NCBI GenBank assembly: GCA_000717735.1
Contig: JOBE01000032.1
Location: 22,054 to 86,053 of the forward strand
DNA from: Streptomyces griseoluteus
GTDB lineage: Bacteria > Actinomycetota > Actinomycetes > Streptomycetales > Streptomycetaceae
Direction of reading: 5' to 3'
Length of the DNA: 64,000 nucleotides
Shown here: positions 32,199 to 41,179 of the stretch, piece by piece
Layout: the number at the start of each line of letters is the position of its first letter
Numbering within the stretch: the stretch's first letter is position 1
The notes under the pieces: generated by a model
Database searches by the model: none
What the model saw: only the letters and a program-made list of their open reading frames with translations
What the model was told of the DNA's origin: nothing
Made by a program: the position numbers and the translations under genes

Positions 32199-33052
32199 CC
32201 GCCGTACCGGAGCTGTCCGGCGTCGACCTCGCCCGCCAGGCCCTGCTCGCTGCCCGGGAGGCGGCGAAGAAGAACGGCGCCCAGACGAAGAAGCCGAAGC
32301 GGCGTACCGGCACGACTTTGCGCCGGGACGGCCGCGAGCCGCTCGGGCTGGGCACGGCGATCACGACGATGATGACCGAGCGCGGCCTGGTCGCCCCGGC
32401 CGCCGGCGGCAGCGTCCGCGCCCAGTGGGAGGCCATCCTCGCCGCGGCCGCGCCCGAACTCGCCGGGCACGTCCAGGCGGTGAAGTTCGACGCGGAGACC
32501 GGCCGCCTGGACGTCGCGCCCGACGCCCCGGCGTACGGCACGAAGGTGCGCTGGATCGCGCCGAAGCTGATCGCGGCCGCCAACGAGAAGGTGCCCGGCG
32601 CGAACGTGCGCACCCTGCACGTCCTGCCACCCGCGGCCGCCCCGCCGAGAACATCGTCGGCCGAAGCCGCTGGCACCAGCCTCTCCTCGGGGGACCGGGC
32701 GATGCCTGCCGGGCAGGTGAAGACGCCGCGGACGCCGTCGGCCGGGTACCGCAGGGCGCTCGAAGCCCACCGGGCCGCCGCGCCCGAGCCGTTCTCCGAC
32801 CCGGCCGCCGAAGGGGTCGCCGAGCGGCAGATCCAGGCGATGCGCGAGCGCAGCCTCCTCGACTTCCCCGAGCCGGCCGAAGACGAGCCTGTCTCCCTCG
32901 AGGAGACGGAGCTGCTGCGTCGCCACCAGGCCGCCCTGACTCAGGCGGCCGCGCTGCGCCGAGCACGCGCGGAACGAGCCGCCCGACAACACACCACCAC
33001 AGGCTCGTACACAGAGGAGCGTGCCGCTTCGTACGAGGAGCCTGCCGCGTGA
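32195..33052 (+). CDS. DUF721/DciA-like protein
   Basis: The 285-residue protein begins at a GTG overlapping the upstream stop (GTGA). It follows the actinobacterial DUF721 pattern closely: SGVDLARQALLAAREAAKKN, a basic RRTGTTLRRDGREPLGLG, ITTMMTERGLVAPAAGG and VRAQWEAILAAAAPELAGH. KVRWIAPKLIAAANEKVPG and NVRTLHVL complete it. DUF721 is the DciA family, which loads or regulates the replicative helicase DnaB; the chromosomal gene sits beside recF. The last 110 residues are a plasmid-specific extension. With the upstream HTH protein it may form a dedicated initiation module. Confidence 0.82.
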   Translation: MTAVPELSGVDLARQALLAAREAAKKNGAQTKKPKRRTGTTLRRDGREPLGLGTAITTMMTERGLVAPAAGGSVRAQWEAILAAAAPELAGHVQAVKFDAETGRLDVAPDAPAYGTKVRWIAPKLIAAANEKVPGANVRTLHVLPPAAAPPRTSSAEAAGTSLSSGDRAMPAGQVKTPRTPSAGYRRALEAHRAAAPEPFSDPAAEGVAERQIQAMRERSLLDFPEPAEDEPVSLEETELLRRHQAALTQAAALRRARAERAARQHTTTGSYTEERAASYEEPAA

Positions 33053-33363
33053 CCTGCGAACGGTCAGAGGTCACGCGCGGGCCACGAGCAAGGCGTCTGC
33101 GTACACCGGCACAGGTCGAAGGCCCCCTTCACCGGGGAAGGTCGCCTCGTGGGCGGGCGCCGTCTGAGGGCGGGTCGACCGGGGCTGATCGCAAGCACTA
33201 GGTTCGAAACGGAGGTTCGACAGGTGAAGTTACGAGAAGCGATCGAGCGCGTGCGGATACCGGCGTCCATGCCCGGGTGTCCCGCCTCGGAGGGCATCGT
33301 TAGGCAGCACACGGGAGCCGCCCTGGGCGGCGCGGCCGGGTGTGCGAGGGCAGGAGGAGACCG
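33053..33363. other. Intergenic stretch with GGTTCGA direct repeat
   Basis: No gene supported. GGTTCGA occurs at about 33203 and 33213 separated by AACGGA. AGGAGGAGA just before 33364 is the ribosome site of the next gene. Confidence 0.45.
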
Positions 33364-34110
33364 GTGAGCGACCGCAGCGCGATCGAGTGGACCGAGGCGA
33401 CCTGGAACCCGACGACCGGCTGCGACCGTGTCTCTTCGGGGTGCGACAACTGCTACGCCCTGACCTTGGCGAAACGGTTGAAGGCGATGGGAGCGGCGAA
33501 GTACCAGAACGACGGCGATCCGCGTACGTCAGGGCCGGGGTTCGATGTCACCCTGCACCCGGATGCCCTGGACGTGCCGTACGGGTGGAAGAGCCCTCGG
33601 ACGGTGTTCGTGAACTCGATGTCCGACCTGTTCCACGCCCGGGTGCCGCTCGACTTCGTCCGCCAGGTCTTCCAGGTCATGGCCGACACTCCGCAGCACA
33701 CCTACCAGGTCCTCACCAAGCGGGCCCGGCGACTTCGGCAGGTCGCCCCGAGGCTGGACTGGCCGGACAACCTCTGGATGGGTGTCTCGGTGGAGACGGA
33801 GAAGGAACTCGTCCGCGTCGACGACCTGCGCGAGGTTCCCGCCGCCGTACGGTTCTTGTCCTGCGAACCGCTGCTGGGCCCGTTGCCCGGACTGAACCTG
33901 GACGGCATCCACTGGGTCATCGCCGGCGGTGAGTCCGGCCCCAACCACCGTCCCCTCGACGAGCGGTGGGTCACCGAGATCCGCGACACCTGCCAGGACG
34001 CCGGCGTCGCCTTCTTCTTCAAGCAGTGGGGCGGCCGTACCCCGAAGGCAGGCGGCCGCCTCCTCGAGGGCCGTACCTGGGACCAGATGCCTCTGCCGGT
34101 CGCGGCCTGA
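33364..34110 (+). CDS. DUF5131 (phage Gp37/Gp68) three-Cys-motif protein
   Basis: IEWTEATWNPTTGC followed by DRVSSGCDNCYA gives three cysteines at 20, 27 and 30 (Cx6CxxC) in this 248-residue protein. This is the defining three-Cys motif of the Gp37/Gp68 family, which resembles radical-SAM proteins with a 4Fe-4S cluster. Downstream VFVNSMSDLFH, QVLTKRARRL, LWMGVSVET and VIAGGESGPNHRPL are family-specific. GTG start at 33364 with AGGAGGAGA ahead. Its known partner family, TcmP, is encoded convergently next door. The reaction is not known; modification of nucleic acid has been suggested by context in other genomes. Confidence 0.9.
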   Translation: MSDRSAIEWTEATWNPTTGCDRVSSGCDNCYALTLAKRLKAMGAAKYQNDGDPRTSGPGFDVTLHPDALDVPYGWKSPRTVFVNSMSDLFHARVPLDFVRQVFQVMADTPQHTYQVLTKRARRLRQVAPRLDWPDNLWMGVSVETEKELVRVDDLREVPAAVRFLSCEPLLGPLPGLNLDGIHWVIAGGESGPNHRPLDERWVTEIRDTCQDAGVAFFFKQWGGRTPKAGGRLLEGRTWDQMPLPVAA

Positions 34111-34124
34111 CCTGCACGGCTGAT

Positions 34125-34158
34125 GGTGGCCGGACCCGCTTGCTCGGGTCCGGCCACC
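34125..34158. terminator. Perfect 14-bp bidirectional terminator
   Basis: Arms 34125-34138 and 34145-34158 pair without mismatch around a 6-base loop. The hairpin lies between the stops of two convergent genes, serving both. Confidence 0.88.
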
Positions 34159-34162
34159 GGCG

Positions 34163-35344
34163 TCAGACCAGCAGGGTTCCGGGCTCGAGGACGATCTCGC
34201 GCGTCCGCTTCACCCGCGCCCCGGTGCTCGGGGTCTTGCCCTGCGAGTGCAGCAGCCGTACCGCCTGACGGACCACCGGCTCGGTCACCTGCCCGTAGTA
34301 GGAGCCGAAGACCTCGAGCGTGTGGTCCACCAGCTTGACGCGGCGTTGGGTCCTGGCCAGAAGCCTCTCCAGATTGGCGGCGATCTCCGGGACCGCCTTG
34401 GCCTCGATCTCCCTCGGATCCGGGCGCGTCACCGAGGCCAGGGAGAAGAGAGCATCCTCCTCCTCACGCTCCTCCAGCGTCTCCCACCACGTCGCCCGCG
34501 CCCGAGCGACTGCATCGCCGAACACCCACAGCCCGTACGGACTGCGGGTCGCGAACACCAGCCGGTACACCGCCCGCTTGCGCGGCGAGTGCGACACCGG
34601 AACCGACTGCACCAGCATCCCGGTCCGCCGCTCCAGCCGGCGGCCGTACTCGGCCGCCACCGCTTCGATGGCATCCTCGGCCGCGCCGTCCTTGTCGTGG
34701 GAGGCCACAGCGTCAGCGAAGTACTCCCGCCACCAAGGACCGCCGCACACATCGTCGAACCGCTGGAGCGACTTCTCGTTGCCATGCGGAGAGCGGACGT
34801 GCCCGCCCAGCCGCCAGACGGCCATCATGCTGAAGTTCATCAGCAGCTCGGTCGGAGGCCACGTCCCCAGCCGCCGGTGGGCGAGTACATCCACCAGCCG
34901 GTCCTGCGGGAGGACCAGTCCGCACGGGTCGAGGAAGAGGAACAGCGGCTCCTTGACGGCGCGCTCGACGACCTGGTCGAGGACGCCGTCGACTTCGCCC
35001 CGGTGGGCATGGGCCCGCACGCCGCGGGCCCGGTACTGCCGGACGACCTCGTCTAACCGGTCGAACGACTTGCGCTGGGCCTCGGAGAAGAAGCACTCCA
35101 GCGTGATCCCGGCGTTCCCCTTCAGCCCCGCGGCCACCTGGAGCGCGATCTCCCCGGACGCCGACTCGCCGTTCGCGTACCGGCCCTCGCCCGCGTACCC
35201 GTCCAGGTAGACCACCCGCCGGTCATGTGCCCGCGTGCCCGTCATCCCTCCGAACTGCGGCAGGTACCGCTTGAGGAGATCGTGCTTGAGCACACTGGGC
35301 AACGCCTTGTCCGCCCAGTAGCCCCCGCCGGTACCCGACGACAT
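34163..35344 (-). CDS. tcmP: Three-Cys-motif partner protein TcmP
   Basis: A start such as YWADKALPSVLKHDLLKRYL, then VVYLDGYAGEGRYANGE and IALQVAAGL, is diagnostic of TcmP in this 393-residue protein. LECFFSEAQRKSFDRL, FLFLDPCGLVLP and LLMNFSMMAVWRLGG follow. The VVYLDGYAG and DPCG segments resemble a Rossmann methyltransferase core. TcmP genes are found beside DUF5131 genes across bacteria and phages, as here. The C-terminal 90 residues form a helical, possibly winged-helix part ending in LEPGTLLV. The start at 35344 was taken; an ATG at 35374 adds ten residues. Confidence 0.85.
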   Translation of the reverse strand: MSSGTGGGYWADKALPSVLKHDLLKRYLPQFGGMTGTRAHDRRVVYLDGYAGEGRYANGESASGEIALQVAAGLKGNAGITLECFFSEAQRKSFDRLDEVVRQYRARGVRAHAHRGEVDGVLDQVVERAVKEPLFLFLDPCGLVLPQDRLVDVLAHRRLGTWPPTELLMNFSMMAVWRLGGHVRSPHGNEKSLQRFDDVCGGPWWREYFADAVASHDKDGAAEDAIEAVAAEYGRRLERRTGMLVQSVPVSHSPRKRAVYRLVFATRSPYGLWVFGDAVARARATWWETLEEREEEDALFSLASVTRPDPREIEAKAVPEIAANLERLLARTQRRVKLVDHTLEVFGSYYGQVTEPVVRQAVRLLHSQGKTPSTGARVKRTREIVLEPGTLLV

Positions 35345-35542
35345 CGCCACCCCCAGATTCCGTGTTCGCCCCATCACAGATGGTGAAGCACAGCGGGGAA
35401 CCCCGGCAAGAGCCCCCGAGGCTTGAGCCTTGACCAGGTGAGGGCTTCTGTCGCCGCGGACAGCACGGCGAACAGGGTGATCGGCTGCGGACCCAGCGGG
35501 TGTGGTGGCACGCTGAGTTTGTAGGACGAAAGGTGGGGGTCC

Positions 35543-37288
35543 GTGCGGGGTGACAGGCGGCAGATTCAGACGGCGGTTCTGGGCAGCGCGGACTCGGAGG
35601 AGCCGCTGATGCTGCCACTGGAGGCAATCGAGCTGGACGCCTTCCGTCAGCGGCACGAGCACGACACGTACTGGTGCGGGCTGCTGCTGGGAGGCTGCGG
35701 TCTGCAGCTGACGACGAAGCTGTACACCGACCGGGTCTGCCATTTCGCCCACTACCCCGGCCCCGATGGGCACCCTCATCTCTGCGGCCGCAGTGCCCGC
35801 AGCGTGGCCAGCGCCGACCACCTCTATGTGAAGTCCGCGGCCGCCGCCTGGCTGCATGCCCGTGGCACGCAGGCCGGCTTCGAGTTCACCCAGCCGGACG
35901 GGGTGCCGATCGGGTCGGTCGTCGACATCCAGCTCCCGCACAAGAGGCTGCGCGTGCACCTGGACCAGGAGGTGGCACCGGTATGGGACGCAGAGCACGA
36001 GCCGGTGCTCGGGGTGTCTGTCCCGGTGGACCAGGACACCCTGATTCAGCGCTGGTACGTGCACCGTATCCGCCTGGACAGTGAAGGCACCGCCCGGAGG
36101 GTGCGGATTGGCACCGAGGCGTTCGCACGGCCCACTGAGTGGTTCGCCCTGGACGATTGCGAGATCACCGAGCGGGGTCTGTCGACGCCGGCAGTCGAGC
36201 GGATCGTGCGCTCCCGCAGTACCCGTCCGGCATCCCCGTGGGGCGCGGGCAGGACCGTGAAGGCGCCGCCCGCGCACGCGCGAGCCCAGACACTGCTGCG
36301 CCAGCTGGCGGAAGCCCGCCGGGTGGGATCCGTGGTCGTTGTGACCCGGGTGTGCCGCGACATGGCCGCGCTCACAGAGGCGGAAGGGGAGCTTCAAGCC
36401 CAACTGTCAGCGGCCATCGCGGACGCGGACCGCTGGCTGGAAGAGCAAGCACAAACGCGGCAGGAGCTGTTCCACGACCTGGCGCAGGCCATTGCCTTGC
36501 AGGAGGTGGGCCAGGTTCGTCCTCTGCTGGTGCGTGCCAACGCCATCGCGAGCCACGACCGTACCGAAGCCGAGACGGCCATTGCAGACGATGCAGCCGA
36601 ATGCCTGAATGCCCATGCGCGGCAGCGGCAAGCCGAGGTGGCAGCCATGCGGGCCGCACAGGCGGAAGAGCGGGCACGGGACGAAGCGGACCGTGTAAAG
36701 AAGCTGCTGGACACCTTGGAAAGCCGTGGGATCGGGCAACCGCGACGGGCGATGCGCGAGATGGTGAAGGACCTCATCTGCGCAGCGGCCGGAGCCGGAG
36801 CCTATGTCGACGCTCAGCAGCGCAAACAGGTCGAGCTCTGGAGAAGGCGCGCGGACGGCGCCGGGGCGCTGGCGCAGATCGCCCGCCAGAAGAAAGCCTC
36901 ACCCCCGGCACGTGCGGCACGGCTGAAACGGACATCGCTGTTGCACGAGCAGGTGGGGCGCCGCTCCTGGTTCAAAGAGCCCTGTCCCCGTTGTCATGCC
37001 GCCAAGGGCAGGCACTGCTTCAACGACGACGACAGCGGCGGTAGAGACCGGCGGCCACTCCCTCATGAGGAACGCCTCCAGCTGATCATCAGCACACGGA
37101 ACGCACGCCCCGAACAGACCACACAGCGACCGCCTTCACAGCCGCAGTCCACCTCTCCCGTATGGCGGGTCAAGGACGTCACCTGTCCTGAGTGTGATGC
37201 CGCGCCCGGCTCGAACTGCACGACCCCGGACGGCCGCCCGCACCAGCGCCGAGAGACGCACTTCCGGCGCCGGTTTCACTCGCCCTGA
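35543..37288 (+). CDS. CoiA-like protein with two C-terminal zinc fingers
   Basis: The N-terminus of this 581-residue protein has a cysteine/histidine group (WCGLLLGGCG, VCHFAHYPG, HLCGRSARS), then SVVDIQLPHKRLRVHLDQEV, like competence-protein CoiA nuclease regions. A long coiled coil spans about 250-400. Two zinc fingers of the CPxCxAxxGxxC...PHxxR type close the protein (CPRCHAAKGRHC, CPECDAAPGSNC). This last type occurs in phage and plasmid DNA-binding proteins. GTG start at 35543 after AGGTGGGG. Divergent from tcmP, 198 bases apart. A DNA-processing or defence role is likely but unproven. Confidence 0.68.
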   Translation: MRGDRRQIQTAVLGSADSEEPLMLPLEAIELDAFRQRHEHDTYWCGLLLGGCGLQLTTKLYTDRVCHFAHYPGPDGHPHLCGRSARSVASADHLYVKSAAAAWLHARGTQAGFEFTQPDGVPIGSVVDIQLPHKRLRVHLDQEVAPVWDAEHEPVLGVSVPVDQDTLIQRWYVHRIRLDSEGTARRVRIGTEAFARPTEWFALDDCEITERGLSTPAVERIVRSRSTRPASPWGAGRTVKAPPAHARAQTLLRQLAEARRVGSVVVVTRVCRDMAALTEAEGELQAQLSAAIADADRWLEEQAQTRQELFHDLAQAIALQEVGQVRPLLVRANAIASHDRTEAETAIADDAAECLNAHARQRQAEVAAMRAAQAEERARDEADRVKKLLDTLESRGIGQPRRAMREMVKDLICAAAGAGAYVDAQQRKQVELWRRRADGAGALAQIARQKKASPPARAARLKRTSLLHEQVGRRSWFKEPCPRCHAAKGRHCFNDDDSGGRDRRPLPHEERLQLIISTRNARPEQTTQRPPSQPQSTSPVWRVKDVTCPECDAAPGSNCTTPDGRPHQRRETHFRRRFHSP

Positions 37289-37625
37289 CCCACGGTCTAC
37301 TGGAGCTTGGCGGCCGTCGAAGACGCCCTGGTCGCCATCGACACCTTGGCCGGCGCGCTCGCCCAGGTCGACCAAGAGGTCGCGCCGAAGTGCTGGCCGC
37401 GGTGACAACTACGACGGCCACGGTCCGCCGCCGCTTCGGCCTGCTCGTCGAGCTAGATTCGGCGCCGGCCGGGACGGAGTGGGGTGTCGCACCCGCGCCC
37501 CGCCCGCCGTCCTCGGCCCAGACGGCGCGGTCTCGGACCCGGATTTCAGGGCATCCGTTGAACCTCACGGTGGCCTCGGTCCTCCTGGCGTGCCAAGATC
37601 CCGATCAGCGACGAGGGGAGCGGGT
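37289..37625. other. Intergenic stretch with possible gene remnant
   Basis: No complete gene. Bases 37303-37400 can be read in one plus-strand frame as a sensible helical fragment (LAAVEDALVAIDTLAGALAQ) without a start codon, which may be the end of a decayed gene. The rest shows nothing distinct. Confidence 0.35.
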
Positions 37626-38003
37626 GTGGCTGTCAGAGCGGAGGGGCCGGATGCGGTGGTGCGCGGGGTCGAGGAGCTGACAACCGAGGACGTTGAGGGG
37701 CTGTTGGGCTGGCTCTTTTCTCGCCTCGATCCCACGGCGCCCGGCGGCCTGGCGACTGCGCAGTTCGCCGAGAGAAAGGTACGCGAGCAGTTGGCACGGC
37801 GGGATGCCGAAGCCGTGCCGGGCTGGTCGGTGCTGTCCGACTTGGCACAGGACTGGCAGTTCCTGCGGCAGGTCGCGCGCGGGATCGCTGGCGTCGAACT
37901 TCCGGACGACCGGACCGTGTTCTGGAAAGGGACGTTCGACTACATCCCCCGAGACACGGGCGTGAGGGCGACAAAGGCTTCAGAGACGATGCTGTGGGGA
38001 TGA
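37626..38003 (+). CDS. Unknown 125-residue protein
   Basis: Not recognised. GTG start at 37626 with GAGGGGAG upstream. Features are VEGLLGWLFSRLDPTAPGGL, a charged helix (ERKVREQLARRDAEAVPG), and a C-terminal FWKGTFDYIPRD. It looks like an ordinary soluble protein. It precedes a small minus-strand gene and has no operon partners. Confidence 0.5.
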   Translation: MAVRAEGPDAVVRGVEELTTEDVEGLLGWLFSRLDPTAPGGLATAQFAERKVREQLARRDAEAVPGWSVLSDLAQDWQFLRQVARGIAGVELPDDRTVFWKGTFDYIPRDTGVRATKASETMLWG

Positions 38004-38125
38004 GGAAGTAACTGGCCTGGTCCGCCGAGTGCTGTGCCAGAACCACGAGGTGCGGACGATCACTGGCGGAGGGATTCCGCAGACTCTGTCCGACATCGGT
38101 GTCCGCCGTGGCGCAACGGCTCCGG

Positions 38126-38314
38126 CTACGGAGAGGGCAGGCGACGGGCGAGGTCGGCGGCGAGCTGCCCGGCCGCCTGGCCGTGCCCGTCCGGGTCGAG
38201 CCGCTCGAGGAGCTGGAGCAGCGCGACCGTCTCACGAGCTTCGGGGACCGTGAGCAGAGCGAGGCGGGGCTCGTCGGAGTAGGTGCCGGTCACGACATCG
38301 GTGTCATGGTCCAT
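38126..38314 (-). CDS. Possible 62-residue protein
   Basis: Small soluble frame with a beta start (TDVVTGTYSDEPRLALLTV) and two helices (ARETVALLQLLERLDPDG, QAAGQLAADLARRL). Composition is sensible for a real gene, but there is no strong ribosome site and no recognised family. Confidence 0.42.
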   Translation of the reverse strand: MDHDTDVVTGTYSDEPRLALLTVPEARETVALLQLLERLDPDGHGQAAGQLAADLARRLPSP

Positions 38315-38543
38315 GCCGTCTTCAACGGCGCCTGACCGGCCAGGACACGGGTAGGCGATCCGAGCTGCCCCGTACAGGGGTCAGGCCGCTCCGGCTACCT
38401 GTAGACCGCCCTCGTGAGTCCAGCTCTTCACCGGGCACCTTCAGCGTGGAACACCGGCCGTGCCTTGCCGCGGGCCGGCCTGCCGAGCCGTGTGCCGCAG
38501 GGGCGGCGGGTGCAGGCCGGCGGTGCTTCAAGCGGACGGACGG

Positions 38544-39326
38544 CTACGGCCTGGTGGCGATGACGGCTTCGATGGGGACGGTGTTGGCGAAGGTGCCGTT
38601 CGGGCTGATCGCGGTGAGCTCGCGGCGCAGGCGTTCCTCGAAGGCGGCCTGCCGGGTGCCGAGGACGGCGGGGCTGGAGTAGGAGAAGGAAGACTGCAGT
38701 CCGACGAGCTCGTCCAGGGTGCGGGTGAAGGTCTGGTCCCAGCGGGCGGTCTCGACGTGGGAGAACGCGGACCGGGCGAGGGCGTCGTCCCGGCCTTCGG
38801 CGGGGTGGGCTGCGGGTCCGTGCTCCTGGCGGTAGCCGGGGCCGATGATGTCGGTGCAGACGCGCTCGATGATGTCGAGCCATGCCGGTCTGACCGTGTG
38901 GGCCCGGGGGCCGGTGGAGACAAGGGCGATCCCGCCGCCGGGGCGGATGAGCGTGTCGAGGTCGGCCAGGAGGCGGTCCTGGTTCATCCACTGGAAGGAC
39001 TTGCCCATCGTGCACAGGTCAAGCGGGGGCAGGCTCATGCCGGTGAGACCGGCGGCGTCACCGCACGCCCAGGTGATGTTGCCGATGTCCTGCGCGGCGG
39101 CGGCCTTGCGGCCTTCGCTGATCATGGCCGGTTCGATGTCGACCGCGTGGACGTGGCCGGCCCGTGAGGCGAGGGGGACGGTGATGGTGCCTGGTCCGCA
39201 GCCGAGGTCGAGAACCGTCTGAGTCCCGTCGAGACCGAAGCGATCGGTGAGGAGCGTGAAGAACTCCTCGGGGTAGCGGGGGCGGAAGGCGGCGTAGTGG
39301 TGCGCGGCGGAGGCGAAGGTTGTCAC
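38544..39326 (-). CDS. Class I SAM-dependent methyltransferase (copy 1)
   Basis: Motif I of this 260-residue protein is TVLDLGCGPGTITVPLA, followed by the acidic end of strand 2 (AVDIEPAMI) and WACGDAAGL. PLDLCTMGKSFQWMNQDRLL matches the KSFQW element of methyltransferase domain 11/25 proteins. It is about half identical by eye to the upstream gene, so the two are tandem duplicates; starts overlap (GTGA). A small-molecule or nucleotide acceptor is likely. It is the last gene of the four-gene minus-strand arm of the cassette. Confidence 0.85.
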   Translation of the reverse strand: MTTFASAAHHYAAFRPRYPEEFFTLLTDRFGLDGTQTVLDLGCGPGTITVPLASRAGHVHAVDIEPAMISEGRKAAAAQDIGNITWACGDAAGLTGMSLPPLDLCTMGKSFQWMNQDRLLADLDTLIRPGGGIALVSTGPRAHTVRPAWLDIIERVCTDIIGPGYRQEHGPAAHPAEGRDDALARSAFSHVETARWDQTFTRTLDELVGLQSSFSYSSPAVLGTRQAAFEERLRRELTAISPNGTFANTVPIEAVIATRP

Positions 39327-40138
39327 GGGGTGGTGCTCCTTCCGGGGCGGGTGGCGATGAGGACTTCGGTGCGGATCACCTCGTCGTAGAGGCCCGAGGG
39401 GTCGTGGTCGAGGAGGGCGCGGCGCAGGTCGCGGGTGAACGCGTTCAGCCGGTCTCCGAGGAGGGCGGGGGTGGAGTAGGAGTTGGACAGCTGGAGTCCG
39501 ACGAGCTGGTCGAGGTCGCGCGTCACGTGCTGGTCCAGGGACGTGAGCTCCACGCGGGAAAACGGCGAGCGGCGCAGGGTGTCGGTGAAGCGGTCCTCGG
39601 GTTCGGGGTAGGTGCCGGTTCCGGCGCGGCGTACGGGCCCGAGGTAGGCGGTGCGGACCTGGGCGATGACGGGCGCCCAGGCGGGCAGGGGCGTGGTGCC
39701 GGGCGGCCCGGCGGAGGCGATGACGATGCCGCCGCCGGGGGTGATGAGAGTGTCGAGGTCGGCAAGGACGCGGGGCCGGTCGAACCAGTGGAACGACTTG
39801 GCCATGACGCACAGGTCGACCGGGGGCAGTCCCAGGGCGGTGATCTGGGTGGAGTCTCCGTTGACCCACTCGATGTTCGTGATGTTCCGCTCGGCGGCGA
39901 GGCGGGCGCCGGCGGCGAGCATCCCGGGCTCGGGGTCGATGGCGTAGAGGCGGACGACGTGGGGCACCAGCGGCAGGGCGGACATGCCCGGCCCGCAGCC
40001 CAGGTCCATGGCCGTCTGGGTGCCGTCGAGGCCGAACCGCTCGGCCAGGAGCGCGAAGAACTCGTCGGGGTACCAGGGGCGGAAGCGGACGTAGTGCTCC
40101 GCTGCCGAGGCGAACAGCGCGGGCGGGTCGGCTGTCAC
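39323..40138 (-). CDS. Class I SAM-dependent methyltransferase (copy 2)
   Basis: This 271-residue protein shares the layout of copy 1: ASAAEHYVRFRPWYPDEFF, TAMDLGCGPGMS, YAIDPEPGM, WVNGDSTQI and VDLCVMAKSFHWFDRPRVLA. GGGIVIASAG then closes the core. The two have diverged mainly in the C-terminal substrate lid, so they may methylate different positions of one substrate. GTG start at 40138 with AGGAGGC upstream. It lies 24 bases beyond the nucleotidyltransferase gene. Confidence 0.85.
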   Translation of the reverse strand: MTADPPALFASAAEHYVRFRPWYPDEFFALLAERFGLDGTQTAMDLGCGPGMSALPLVPHVVRLYAIDPEPGMLAAGARLAAERNITNIEWVNGDSTQITALGLPPVDLCVMAKSFHWFDRPRVLADLDTLITPGGGIVIASAGPPGTTPLPAWAPVIAQVRTAYLGPVRRAGTGTYPEPEDRFTDTLRRSPFSRVELTSLDQHVTRDLDQLVGLQLSNSYSTPALLGDRLNAFTRDLRRALLDHDPSGLYDEVIRTEVLIATRPGRSTTP

Positions 40139-40162
40139 AGCGTGCCTCCTGCACAGGAAGGG

Positions 40163-41179
40163 TCATCGGGCGAGGGTGGCGAGGTAGGACTCGGCGGCGG
40201 TCCAGGGGGTGAGCTCGATGCCGAAGCCGGAGCGGGGCCCGTCCTTGGTGTGGACGAGCCGGCCCGACAGGTAGACGGTGTCGCCGGTGCGGAACGCCCC
40301 GGTGTACGCGCCCAAGTAGGAGCGCATGTGGGTGATGCGGCGGGCGAAGATCTCGGGGTCGTCGACGGTGGAGTGGATGACGGTGTCCACGCCGATCCCG
40401 TACAGCGCCGGCGTGGCCAGGCCCTGGACGTCGTCGGTGATGGTGGCGACGACGCTGATCGCCCCGACCTCCTTGGTGGTGACGTGGGTGAACGTGGCGT
40501 CGCCGTCCTCGCGCAGGGGCTCGCAGTTGATGTGCGCGTCGGCCCCGGCCGTGAGTCCCTGCAGCTTGCGGGTCTCCTGCCGCATCAGGACGTCGAAGGA
40601 GCTGCCCGTCATGTACTTGGCGCGGCGCAGGTACAGCCGGGTCAGCGCGTCGCCTTCGTACGGGCGGATGAGGTCGCGATCGGAGAAGAGTTCACGGGCG
40701 GCTTCGTAGCCGCGGGGCCCGTAGCAGACGAGGTCGACGTCGGAGCGCGCGTTGAAGCAGCCGACCAGGAACGACCCGGTCACCCCGAGCAGGTCCGTGG
40801 CGCCGAGGTCGACGACGCGGTCGATGACGGCCTTCAGGTCCCGGCCGACGGCAAAGTCGCCGAGGAGCTCGGGCGCCTGGTGCAGGACGGCCAGGGCGTG
40901 GCGGCACGAGTAGTGCCGGGTGACGTCCTGGCGGGGCACGCCGGTGATGACGCAGCCGATCGTGTCGGAGTAGAGGTAGCACTCGGGCCGGTCGGCGAGG
41001 ATGCCGAACGCCTTGGAGACGACCGTGTTCTGCCGGTAGGTGCGCCCGAATAACTGCCGGTCGCCCTTGTCGTCCGGGTAGTACTTCACGTACCCGAGGT
41101 AGTGGGTGGGCGGGTGGACGTCGCCGATGACCTTGAACACCACACCGTGGCGGTCGAGGAGGTAGTCCCGGTCACGCAC
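40163..41179 (-). CDS. Nucleotidyltransferase-fold protein
   Basis: GSFLVGCFNARSDVDLV provides the GS..(about 10)..DxD signature of the polymerase-beta nucleotidyltransferase fold. The N-terminal part (VFKVIGDVHPPTHYLGYVKY and LYSDTIGCVITGVPRQDV) and C-terminal VHTKDGPRSGFGIEL are unassigned. The GTG at 41179 overlaps the upstream kinase stop by 8 bases and gives 338 residues. An ATG at 41263, with GGGAG ahead, would add 28 low-complexity residues inside the kinase gene. It would transfer an NMP group to a small molecule or RNA. Confidence 0.75.
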   Translation of the reverse strand: MRDRDYLLDRHGVVFKVIGDVHPPTHYLGYVKYYPDDKGDRQLFGRTYRQNTVVSKAFGILADRPECYLYSDTIGCVITGVPRQDVTRHYSCRHALAVLHQAPELLGDFAVGRDLKAVIDRVVDLGATDLLGVTGSFLVGCFNARSDVDLVCYGPRGYEAARELFSDRDLIRPYEGDALTRLYLRRAKYMTGSSFDVLMRQETRKLQGLTAGADAHINCEPLREDGDATFTHVTTKEVGAISVVATITDDVQGLATPALYGIGVDTVIHSTVDDPEIFARRITHMRSYLGAYTGAFRTGDTVYLSGRLVHTKDGPRSGFGIELTPWTAAESYLATLAR

